From: an uncultured Holosporaceae bacterium
Lineage (GTDB): Bacteria > Pseudomonadota > Alphaproteobacteria > RUG11792
Assembly: GCA_947285985.1 (NCBI GenBank)
Contig: CAMYPB010000016.1
Span: 1-15,948 of the forward strand
Reading direction: 5' to 3'
DNA: 15,948 nucleotides
Shown here in pieces: positions 6,999 through 13,982 of this stretch. The translations under genes and the position numbers were made by a program. The notes under the pieces are model-generated. The model searched no databases. It saw nothing but the letters and a program-made list of their open reading frames with translations, and was not told the origin of the DNA. Within the stretch, counting starts at the first letter, position 1. Every line of letters begins with the position of its first letter.

Positions 6999-7553
6999 TT
7001 ATCCCCCTTTTTTCAGTGTAGCATGACTTAATATAATATTTCCATCGTTTTGGATAATAAACCCATCTGCTTCCATTTGTGTTTTGCCTTGGAATACTTC
7101 TATACGAGATTCGCTCGATGCGATCTGTTTATTTATATCAACGACACATTCATTTGATTTTATGATCATTCCATCGTATGAATGGACGACGATATTATTC
7201 GAGAGATTTATGATATATTGTTCGAGATCAACATTGCAGTCATTCGCTGAGACGATTGTCTTCTTGTTATTGGAAGTATAGATTGCCTCTATATTTTTCA
7301 ATACTATATTTTTGAGGGACTTTATATTGACATTTTTTGCACGTATACTTATAGATCCACCTGGAATCTTGAACTTATACTCTATTTTTCGAGCACAATT
7401 ATTTTTTTGTGCGATAATTTTTTCCGCAAAATTTTCATCGAATACAATATATTCATCTTCATCAGACTTATTATTTTCACGGAGAACGAAATAATATATC
7501 GCAGTTCCCAGGATTCCAACGAGAACAACGGATCGTATGAGTTTCATCATCAT
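6999..7553 (-). CDS. lptC: LPS export inner-membrane protein LptC
   Basis: LptC is a bitopic inner-membrane protein that receives LPS from LptFG and passes it to LptA. The protein has one N-terminal membrane segment (LIRSVVLVGILGTAIYYFVL) followed by a periplasmic beta-rich LptC/OstA-type domain with repeated short strands. Conservation with known LptC proteins is low, as usual; the assignment leans on architecture and the lptC-lptA-lptB order. The frame is open to a TTG at 7616, but a perfect extended -10 lies at 7588-7596 inside that extension, so transcription should begin near 7581. The start must then be the ATG at 7565 or one of the three consecutive ATGs at 7553-7547. I chose 7553, which puts the membrane segment near the N-terminus. 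Confidence 0.82.
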   Translation of the reverse strand: MMMKLIRSVVLVGILGTAIYYFVLRENNKSDEDEYIVFDENFAEKIIAQKNNCARKIEYKFKIPGGSISIRAKNVNIKSLKNIVLKNIEAIYTSNNKKTIVSANDCNVDLEQYIINLSNNIVVHSYDGMIIKSNECVVDINKQIASSESRIEVFQGKTQMEADGFIIQNDGNIILSHATLKKGG

Positions 7554-7587
7554 AAAAATCACCATACAATACAGAAACCAAAAGAGA

Positions 7588-7616
7588 ATTATATCATATT
7601 TTTTGATTCGACACAA
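7588..7616 (-). promoter_or_regulatory. Promoter of lptC-lptA-lptB
   Basis: On the minus strand, TTGTGT (7616-7611) and a perfect TATAAT (7593-7588) are spaced by 17 bases. TGA immediately precedes TATAAT, forming an extended -10 (TGnTATAAT). The -35 is weak (3/6), but the extended -10 compensates. Confidence 0.65.
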
Positions 7617-7735
7617 ATCAAGTTTTTACACACAACATTTTTACAAAAATTAACTATTTTTTAATATTTTTATTATATCATTTTCTTAAAAGTGTTATTT
7701 TTAGGATAATTTTATAGGATGTGGAGGATACATAT

Positions 7736-9424
7736 ATGATTTCAAAGATTTCATTGATTTTATTAGCAACAATTTTATGTAGTGCAAATTCATTTTCAAC
7801 TAGTCTTTATTCGGGGAACAACAATTCTTCGAATAGTTTAGATAATCAGTATATCGAAGAGGATAATGATGATGAATATTCGAGTGATGACTCGTTTGAT
7901 GGGGGATATGGAAAACATCGGAATTATGACAATGAGAGGAGTGATAATTCGTCATATTCAATGATGGATCGTGGGTATATTCCTGCTCGTAGTCATTCTG
8001 CGCAGATTACGAACAGAGAAGATCTGAAAGATATTGATGATAATGAAGATAACAACAAATTTTATCATCGTATGCCATCGAAATCTATGATGGACATAAA
8101 AACACGTGAAAAATCGTCTCCAAGGAGGAGTATTTCGTCCCCCTCGAAAACAACGATCAAAGATTATCAGGATATGAAATCTCAACGTGAAAAAATGGAT
8201 GAGTCTTCTAGTCGTGATTCCCTCCTCATGTCTTCTGATGATAGTCTAAATCAGGATAATGTAAAAAATAATGATAAAAATACATTAAATAATAACCCTC
8301 AAGAAAATCAGAGTATTGATGAGTATAACCATGATAATAATCAGGATATCACTATTTCGAAGAAAAATAATCCTATCTCCAAAAAATATGAGAAAAATCC
8401 GGGAGTGAAGAATAATCTTGAAAGTGAACTGCAAAACCTTATACAAGAAATCAGAGATATGCGGGCATCAATCAGGGATATGTCGATATCCTCAAAGGTC
8501 GTCGATCCAAAAAATACGACGAAAAATGAAAAATCCAAGGAGAAGGACGTCAATGATCCAAATTGGAGGATATTGAGTGGGGCTAGAGATTCCCTCATGA
8601 ATTCGTGTAAGGATATTCCAATAGTATCCCCTTATATAATTCATCTCTATAACATTAAATCTTCTATCAAAAATATGATGAATAAAGTGAAATACTTAAA
8701 AGAATCGATCGAAAACTTCAGATCTGCAGAGGATCTTGAAAAAAGTCTCAAGGATTTGAATGACAAAATTTCTGTTATCGATAAAAATATAATAAAAGTT
8801 CGCGCTCTCTTCCAGATAATACATTCCTTCGTTGGAACGCAGAATAGTCTATTGAATGACCTTTCGAAATATCCTCAATCTATCCCTTTGAATAATGAGC
8901 AGATGAATAGTGTTTTATTTGATCTGTCGTCCTTCACACAGGCCCTCGCAGACGAAGATATCGTCAATGAGATCAAGGATTTCGTAGGGATCGCCCTTAG
9001 GAAAATCCCAACATACGAAGGAAAAAAACCTATTCCAAGTTATGTCGCGTATTGCATTATATCGAATCTCCTCGAGAAATTCTCGTCTGTTCGCGATATC
9101 CTCGATCCTTCCATCAAAGATTTCTCACGATCCTTTGAATCATGCGATAAATCAATCCAGAAGGTTATAGAAGATGTCGATCAGAAAACAAAATCGGATT
9201 CTATATCAAAGGATTCCGAACAGTTGCTCGAAGGAATCGAATCTGAAATGTCGAGCTATCGAGATACCTTGAATAAACAAAACAAATCCCTTCAAGATTG
9301 GCTGAAAAATGTGGGTTCGATCGTTGAAAATGTTCATTCTGCCTTGAAGGATGTTGATGCCATCAAAAAGGATACATCGATTTTTGATAAAATTTCTGAC
9401 AAAAAACCAGAAAAAGTATCATAA
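7736..9424 (+). CDS. Exported protein of unknown function, disordered N-terminal third and helical C-terminal part
   Basis: I do not recognise a family. The 562-residue product starts with a clear Sec signal peptide (MISKISLILLATILCSANSFS, cleavage near 21). About 200 residues rich in Asn, Asp, Ser and Lys follow, surely disordered. From about 223 the sequence is mostly helical: a heptad-like stretch (LESELQNLIQEIRDMRASI), a longer one at about 311-360, and another at about 506-545, suggesting coiled coils or a helical bundle. No catalytic motif or second membrane segment is seen. The ATG at 7736 is chosen over the GTG at 7721 because GGAGG (7723-7727) lies eight bases before it. It is divergent from lptC. 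An exported, possibly host-directed or envelope-associated role is inferred only from these features. Confidence 0.8.
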   Translation: MISKISLILLATILCSANSFSTSLYSGNNNSSNSLDNQYIEEDNDDEYSSDDSFDGGYGKHRNYDNERSDNSSYSMMDRGYIPARSHSAQITNREDLKDIDDNEDNNKFYHRMPSKSMMDIKTREKSSPRRSISSPSKTTIKDYQDMKSQREKMDESSSRDSLLMSSDDSLNQDNVKNNDKNTLNNNPQENQSIDEYNHDNNQDITISKKNNPISKKYEKNPGVKNNLESELQNLIQEIRDMRASIRDMSISSKVVDPKNTTKNEKSKEKDVNDPNWRILSGARDSLMNSCKDIPIVSPYIIHLYNIKSSIKNMMNKVKYLKESIENFRSAEDLEKSLKDLNDKISVIDKNIIKVRALFQIIHSFVGTQNSLLNDLSKYPQSIPLNNEQMNSVLFDLSSFTQALADEDIVNEIKDFVGIALRKIPTYEGKKPIPSYVAYCIISNLLEKFSSVRDILDPSIKDFSRSFESCDKSIQKVIEDVDQKTKSDSISKDSEQLLEGIESEMSSYRDTLNKQNKSLQDWLKNVGSIVENVHSALKDVDAIKKDTSIFDKISDKKPEKVS

Positions 9425-9438
9425 ATTTTAGATTTTTG

Positions 9439-9447
9439 TGATACAAT
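9439..9447 (+). promoter_or_regulatory. Extended -10 element upstream of the small exported protein
   Basis: TGATACAAT is a TGn-type extended -10 (TACAAT, 5/6). It overlaps the first possible ATG (9446), which would leave that codon outside the transcript. No -35 is evident. Read-through from the gene upstream is also possible. Confidence 0.4.
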
Positions 9448-9472
9448 GAAAACGGAAAGGATGCGTTGTTTT

Positions 9473-9721
9473 ATGAAATATATAGAATTGCTCATAAAAA
9501 TTATGTCTTTCTTTCTGTTTTCTTTCGCATCTGCAATTGCGTCGAATTCTCCAATAAGTAATAAAAATACAGATTTTTTTTCATTAGTAAACGTGAGATG
9601 TGGGTGCGAAGATGACAACAAAACAGAAAAAATTGATGAAAATTGGACGGAAATCCTCGAGATGACGGATATTCCAGATGATTCGTCTCTTCCCGATGAC
9701 TTTATTATTCTATCGAAATAA
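9473..9721 (+). CDS. Small exported protein of unknown function
   Basis: No family recognised. The 82-residue product has a signal peptide (MKYIELLIKIMSFFLFSFASAIA, cleavage around residue 23). The mature part is a short acidic chain with a Cys-Gly-Cys pair (VRCGCEDD) and many Asp and Glu. ATG 9473 is preferred: AAAGGA (9456-9461) is an 11-base-spaced ribosome site, and a predicted -10 overlaps the ATG at 9446. Starts at 9446 and 9461 remain possible. It follows the larger exported protein by 48 bases in the same direction, so the two may be functionally linked. Confidence 0.65.
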   Translation: MKYIELLIKIMSFFLFSFASAIASNSPISNKNTDFFSLVNVRCGCEDDNKTEKIDENWTEILEMTDIPDDSSLPDDFIILSK

Positions 9722-9767
9722 TCTTATTTCTTCACATTTCTGAAAAAAAATTGATCCTCATGAAAAA

Positions 9768-9786
9768 AAGTTGTGTACGAGATGTC
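9768..9786 (+). promoter_or_regulatory. 19-bp motif upstream of pdhA, shared with trxB
   Basis: AAGTTGTGTACGAGATGTC occurs here, 70 bases before pdhA. It matches AAGTTGTGTACGAAATGTC upstream of trxB at 18 of 19 positions and in the same orientation relative to the gene. It is a candidate activator or repressor site. The -10 of pdhA is probably in the TGATAGTATACA region at 9813-9824. Confidence 0.5.
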
Positions 9787-9855
9787 ATGAATTCGAAAGA
9801 GTCATGTTAGGATGATAGTATACAAATATTATATTATTAAAGGAGAAATTGAAAA

Positions 9856-10923
9856 ATGAAGAATGCTTTTGATTCATGTTTAGATAGGGGATTGATTTTT
9901 ACGTCGAAATTATGTAAAAGAAGTCATATAAAGTCTACTAACGAAAAGAAGAGATACGAAATTATGATGACTTCTCATGAAATAATCGACTTATTCAAAA
10001 AAATGCTCACTATTCGAATGTTCGAGGAGAAGGCCGCAGAATTATATACGGAAGGTCATATCTATGGATTTTGTCATTTATATATAGGGCAGGAAGCTGT
10101 TGCCGTTGGAATTCAACACAATATGTCGGATATTGATAGCTCCATAACGAGTTATCGTGATCATGGACATATGATCGTTTGTGGGGTTGATCCGAAGTAT
10201 GTCATGGCAGAACTCTGCGGAAAATCAACGGGATGTTCAAAAGGAAAGGGGGGATCTATGCATATGTATAGTAAATCCCACAATTTTTATGGGGGAAATG
10301 GAATCGTTGGGGCGCAGGTTCCCATTGGAACGGGTCTAGCCCTCGCTCATAACTATAAAAATGATGGGGGGATATCTGTCGTTTATTTTGGGGATGGGGC
10401 TGCGAATCAAGGACAGGTATACGAAGCCTTCAATATGGCGTCTATCTGGAAATTACCCGTTCTTTATGTTCTAGAAAATAATCATTATGCAATGGGAACG
10501 GCCGCAAAACGAGTCGTTTCAGGACATACCTTGAAAAATCGAGGGCTTCCTTTTGATATACCTTGCATTGAATGCGATGGTATGGCTTTGTTTGATGTTA
10601 TTGAGAAGTCGAAGGATGCCATAGAATACGTACGTTCTGGAAAGGGACCTTTGATATTGTATGTCGATACATATAGATATAGGGGACATTCTATGTCTGA
10701 TCCTGCAACATATAGAACGCGAGAAGAAGTTGACAATATCAAAAAGAATCGTGATCCTATTTTGAAGGTGAAAGAAATTTTGATGACAGGGCATAATATC
10801 TCAGATGATCAAATCGAAGAAATTGAAGACGAAATTTCTGAGATTATAGAAAATGCTGCTGAATTTGCGATAAATTCAAGTGAACCGGAAGAGAGTGATT
10901 TATATAGGGATGTGTTAGTATGA
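9856..10923 (+). CDS. pdhA: Pyruvate dehydrogenase E1 component, alpha subunit
   Basis: E1 (alpha2beta2) decarboxylates pyruvate with thiamine diphosphate and transfers the acetyl group to the lipoyl arm of E2. The 355-residue protein shows the N-terminal family signature KMLTIRMFEEKAAELY, the FCHLYIGQEAVAVG block, and the ThDP/Mg motif GDGAANQ...ENN (Gly179 to Asn209). It also has the phosphorylation-loop-like YRYRGHSMSDPATYR, conserved here for E1 architecture and not proof of regulation. About 36 residues precede the usual family start (near MMTSHEIIDLF). ATG 9856 is kept because AAAGGAGA lies ahead of it, while the internal ATGs at 9964/9967 have a poorer site. It is first in the pdhA-pdhB-pdhC operon; its TGA overlaps the pdhB ATG (ATGA). 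Confidence 0.96.
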   Translation: MKNAFDSCLDRGLIFTSKLCKRSHIKSTNEKKRYEIMMTSHEIIDLFKKMLTIRMFEEKAAELYTEGHIYGFCHLYIGQEAVAVGIQHNMSDIDSSITSYRDHGHMIVCGVDPKYVMAELCGKSTGCSKGKGGSMHMYSKSHNFYGGNGIVGAQVPIGTGLALAHNYKNDGGISVVYFGDGAANQGQVYEAFNMASIWKLPVLYVLENNHYAMGTAAKRVVSGHTLKNRGLPFDIPCIECDGMALFDVIEKSKDAIEYVRSGKGPLILYVDTYRYRGHSMSDPATYRTREEVDNIKKNRDPILKVKEILMTGHNISDDQIEEIEDEISEIIENAAEFAINSSEPEESDLYRDVLV

Positions 10924-11915
10924 ATAAACAAACTGTTAGATTGGCCCTAAGAGATGCTATGGCCGAAGAAATGAGACGCGATGAAAATGTTTTTCTCATG
11001 GGAGAGGAAGTTGCGTATTATAATGGTGCCTACAAAGTGAGTCAGGGTTTACTCGCGGAATTTGGAGATAAACGTGTTATAGACACTCCCATAACAGAAT
11101 ATGGATTCGCGGGGATGGGAGTTGGAGCTGCGTTTTCTGGACTTCGTCCTATCGTTGAGTTTATGACCTTCAATTTCGCGATGCAAGCGATTGATCATAT
11201 CATAAATTCTGCAGCGAAGACATTTTATATGTCTGGGGGTCAGATAAAATGTCCTATAGTTTTTAGGGGGCCAAATAGCGCACCTCGAAAAGTTGGGGCT
11301 CAACATTCCCAATGTTTCGCGAGTTGGTATGCGCATTGTCCAGGACTCAAAGTTGTCGCACCATACACATCCTTTGAATCGAAGGCCCTTTTGAAGGCCG
11401 CGATACGCGATGATAATCCTGTTATATTCTTGGAACACGAAATGTTGTATGGACGTGAATTTGAGATGCCTGATGATAACAATATCGTTGATATTCTTCC
11501 TCTTGATAAATCCATAAAGATGAGGGAAGGATCTGATATAACATTGGTTGCATTTTCTATATCCGTTGAATACGCATTGCAAGCCGCGAAAATATTGGAT
11601 GAAAAATATAATATTAGTGCGGAAGTTATAAATCTTATTAGTCTTCGTCCGATAGATAGGGATGCAATAATAAATTCTGTCAGGAAGACGGGACGAATTA
11701 TTAGTATTGAAGAGGGATGGCTTAGTTGTGGAATAGGATCTGAGATTATATCGATCGTTGTTGAGGACGCATTTGATTATTTAGATGCGGAACCGAGTCG
11801 TATAGGGACAGAAGACGTTCCAATGCCCTATTCAAAAAATCTTGAACAAAAAGCCTTGCCAAGTATTGACGAAATAGTTGATACTGCTCTAAGACTTTGT
11901 AATAAAAAACAATAA
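10920..11915 (+). CDS. pdhB: Pyruvate dehydrogenase E1 component, beta subunit
   Basis: Partner of PdhA in the E1 heterotetramer; it supplies the glutamate that activates thiamine diphosphate. That is Glu60 in VIDTPITEYGFAGMGVGAA. Other family blocks are FLMGEEVAYYNGAYKVSQGL, EFMTFNFAMQAIDHIIN and PIVFRGPN. At 331 residues it has no N-terminal lipoyl domain. Many free-living alphaproteobacteria carry one there, so this is the short form, as in Rickettsia-type proteins. Translation is coupled to pdhA by the four-base ATGA overlap. Confidence 0.96.
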   Translation: MNKQTVRLALRDAMAEEMRRDENVFLMGEEVAYYNGAYKVSQGLLAEFGDKRVIDTPITEYGFAGMGVGAAFSGLRPIVEFMTFNFAMQAIDHIINSAAKTFYMSGGQIKCPIVFRGPNSAPRKVGAQHSQCFASWYAHCPGLKVVAPYTSFESKALLKAAIRDDNPVIFLEHEMLYGREFEMPDDNNIVDILPLDKSIKMREGSDITLVAFSISVEYALQAAKILDEKYNISAEVINLISLRPIDRDAIINSVRKTGRIISIEEGWLSCGIGSEIISIVVEDAFDYLDAEPSRIGTEDVPMPYSKNLEQKALPSIDEIVDTALRLCNKKQ

Positions 11916-11936
11916 ATAACATAAGGAATTTAAAAA

Positions 11937-13265
11937 ATGCCTGTTATGATTACTATGCCGGCTTTGAGCCCCACAATGGAAAAGGGAAATCTTGTTAAAT
12001 GGTGTAAATCGGAGGGAGATGAAATATCCGTTGGGGATGTTATATGTGAGATAGACACGGATAAAGCCACGATGGAAGTCGAATCCCTCCACAAAGGAAT
12101 AATCGCGAAGATCATCGTTCCTGAGGGATCGTTTGATATAGCCGTGAAAACTCCTATCGCAATATTGCGTCAGAAAAAAGATTCAGACGATGATGTCAAT
12201 AATATGATAAATAGTCTCTCTTCAAATGATGCGCACAAACCTATAGAAGACGAGAAGAAGGATATTGTCATGAGAACGGATGATGATAATAATAATTCCG
12301 TTTTGGATAATAAAGATGATGTTTCAAATGGTCATATTGAAACGCAAAATAATGGGGATAATAATGATAGGATCAAAGCGAGTCCATTAGCAAAGAAGAT
12401 CGCGAATGAGTATGGAATTAATCTGCGTAATCTAAAGGGTTCGGGTCCTATGGGAAGAATCGTTAAGAACGATGTCCTGAGATTCCACAATAATAATATC
12501 AATGATTCTGCGTCATCTTCATCATCGAAACATGAATATGACAATAAAAATTCATCGTTTGGAAGGAATGACGTTCCATATTTTGACGAGGATGTTCCAA
12601 ATATGAGGAAGGTCATCGCAGAAAAATTGACGCGCGTTAAAAATGAGGTTCCTCATTTCTATATGACGATATCGTGTGATGTTGATGATATGATGAATAT
12701 TGTAAAATCATACAACGCATCACTTGAAGATATATCAAGGAAAATAAGTTTAAACGATGTCATAATAAAAATCGTTGCACTTGGCCTCAAGAAATATCCA
12801 TCCCTAAATTCTAGCTGGATCGATGGAAAGATACGTCATTATAACAATATAGATGTGAGTTTCGCTGTTGCGGTTGATGGAGGAATTTTCACACCAATCA
12901 TAAAGAATGCAGATATGAAGAGTCTACGTATGATTTCAGACGATGTGAAAAATCTCGTTCAAAAAGCACGGTCAAATTCATTGAAACCAGAGGAATTTTT
13001 AGGGGGGAGTATAACGACGTCAAACCTCGGAATGACAGAGGTTGAAGAATTCTATTCGATCATCAATCCCCCACAAGGGAGTATACTCTCGATAGGACGC
13101 GCAACAAAACAACCCGTCGTCAAGAATGATGAAATAAAAATCTCACGCATCTTGAAATTAGGGTATGCCGTTGATCACAGGGTTATCGATGGAAAGGATG
13201 CGGGACTCTTCCTCTCGTATATCAAACAACTCCTCGAAAATCCAACGTATCTCATGTTCTCATGA
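11937..13265 (+). CDS. pdhC: Dihydrolipoamide acetyltransferase, E2 of pyruvate dehydrogenase
   Basis: Core of the PDH complex, which moves the acetyl group from E1 to coenzyme A. The domains are in standard order. A single lipoyl domain (1-78) carries Lys43 in EIDTDKATMEVES. An Asp/Asn-rich flexible linker (about 80-145) follows. The E1/E3-binding domain (about 146-183) contains SPLAKKIANEYGINL and GSGPMGRIVKND. The catalytic domain (about 210-442) has active-site His414 and Asp418 in DHRVIDG. Length is normal for a one-lipoyl E2. The ATG has AAGGAA eight bases upstream and lies 21 bases after pdhB. The E3 gene (lpd) is not adjacent; a repeat protein gene converges from the other side. Confidence 0.96.
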   Translation: MPVMITMPALSPTMEKGNLVKWCKSEGDEISVGDVICEIDTDKATMEVESLHKGIIAKIIVPEGSFDIAVKTPIAILRQKKDSDDDVNNMINSLSSNDAHKPIEDEKKDIVMRTDDDNNNSVLDNKDDVSNGHIETQNNGDNNDRIKASPLAKKIANEYGINLRNLKGSGPMGRIVKNDVLRFHNNNINDSASSSSSKHEYDNKNSSFGRNDVPYFDEDVPNMRKVIAEKLTRVKNEVPHFYMTISCDVDDMMNIVKSYNASLEDISRKISLNDVIIKIVALGLKKYPSLNSSWIDGKIRHYNNIDVSFAVAVDGGIFTPIIKNADMKSLRMISDDVKNLVQKARSNSLKPEEFLGGSITTSNLGMTEVEEFYSIINPPQGSILSIGRATKQPVVKNDEIKISRILKLGYAVDHRVIDGKDAGLFLSYIKQLLENPTYLMFS

Positions 13266-13277
13266 AAATTATCAATT

Positions 13278-13303
13278 CCCCCCAATATTATTTTCTTGGG
13301 GGG
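13278..13303. terminator. GC-rich hairpin between pdhC and the convergent repeat-protein gene
   Basis: CCCCCCAA and TTGGGGGG form an 8-bp stem around a 10-base loop, 12 bases after the pdhC stop and 12 before the end of the opposite gene. The T run is missing or poor on both sides, so it may be a bidirectional or imperfect terminator. Confidence 0.6.
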
Positions 13304-13315
13304 ATATCAGATTAA

Positions 13316-13867
13316 TTATTTAATTCCAAGTTTTTCTTTTATCTGATCTTTGTTATTCGCTATGAATTTCAACAGATCATTATCACTTATTCCTATAGCA
13401 TCTCTTAGCATTTTTCTTGCGTCATCACCTAAATTTCCAAAGAGTCCACTCTCATTTGTCAGATTTCTTAGAATGATGCTTTTATCCACGGGGTCTAAAC
13501 CTCCAAGGAGTCCATGCCTATCTGTCAGATTTTCTAGAATGGTGCATTTAAGATTGGGGTCTAAATTTCCAAAGGGTCCACCCTCATTTATCAGATTTTC
13601 TATACAGTTATCTTCGACAAGCCTGGATCCAACATCTCGAATATATTCCAGAAGATTTTGATATTGTGTATTTTTATCTTTTTTTGGGAGGGGATTTATT
13701 TGACCATTATTATCGAAGCCCAACGTTTTATCAACCAAGTCTATGAGTTGAGTTCTTGAAAGTGTATCACCCCCCCCCCCCCGAGTATTCAGAAGTGAAT
13801 ATGAGTATACATTATGTATAAAACAAGTACTAATTATAATAGAAAATATCATAATATTTTTGCGCAT
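13316..13867 (-). CDS. Exported 22-residue-repeat protein with an in-frame G13 tract
   Basis: No known family recognised. The 183-residue product has a signal peptide (MRKNIMIFSIIISTCFIHNVYS, cleavage near 22). Next comes a short spacer encoded by a run of 13 G (Arg-Gly-Gly-Gly-Gly), a linker, and three tandem 22-residue repeats of the type E-N-L-x-(x)5-GLFGNLDP-x(5)-I-L. Each looks like a helix and turn, reminiscent of solenoid or binding repeats. AGGAGG sits five bases before the ATG, so it is well translated. At 12 or 14 G the frame hits a stop almost at once (TAG after nine codons, or TGA directly), so 13 G is the only intact state among these. This is a strong candidate for slipped-strand phase variation, pointing to a surface or secreted role. 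It converges on pdhC. Confidence 0.78.
   Translation of the reverse strand: MRKNIMIFSIIISTCFIHNVYSYSLLNTRGGGGDTLSRTQLIDLVDKTLGFDNNGQINPLPKKDKNTQYQNLLEYIRDVGSRLVEDNCIENLINEGGPFGNLDPNLKCTILENLTDRHGLLGGLDPVDKSIILRNLTNESGLFGNLGDDARKMLRDAIGISDNDLLKFIANNKDQIKEKLGIK
13431..13612 (-). repeat. Three 66-bp tandem repeats coding for 22-residue units
   Basis: Related units begin at 13431, 13497 and 13563 on the plus strand, each with a CCAAxGxGTCCA core followed by TCAGATTT. The period is exactly 66 bases, so the frame is kept. The third copy fades out near 13612. Encoded units are ENLINEGGPFGNLDPN..., ENLTDRHGLLGGLDPV... and RNLTNESGLFGNLGDD.... Confidence 0.85.
13770..13782 (-). repeat. Coding homopolymer run of 13 G (13 C on plus strand)
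   Basis: Thirteen G on the coding strand, just after the signal peptide codons of the repeat protein. The length equals that of the intergenic G13 at 4197-4209. Confidence 0.95.
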
Positions 13868-13952
13868 AATATCCTCCTGTCATGCAAATATAAAAAAAAC
13901 TTCATAATTCATGATACAAAAAATTTATTAATATTCTGTTAATTTTTGGAAG

Positions 13953-13976
13953 ATACCCCAAAAAAATATGGGGTAT
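13953..13976 (-). terminator. Hairpin after trxB, probable terminator
   Basis: ATACCCCA (13953-13960) and TGGGGTAT (13969-13976) form an 8-bp stem around an AT-only 8-base loop, seven bases past the trxB stop. A U tract is not immediate on the minus strand, so termination strength is uncertain. Confidence 0.5.
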
Positions 13977-13982
13977 ATGAAA

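Noticed and set aside
8099..8112. CACGTG-centred sequence resembling parS
   Set aside because: The left arm is AAAA instead of GTTT, so the palindrome is broken; it lies inside a coding region and matches only the E-box core.
9722..9767. Terminator after the small exported protein gene
   Set aside because: Only A- and T-runs are present, with no stem of more than a few base pairs.
11049..11582. 177-codon antisense frame inside pdhB
   Set aside because: It is a shadow frame opposite a well-conserved gene, with no start signal or recognisable protein.
13482..13490. TTATCCACG, one base off a DnaA box
   Set aside because: A single copy within the coding repeat region, with no cluster or AT-rich unwinding element around it; not evidence for oriC.
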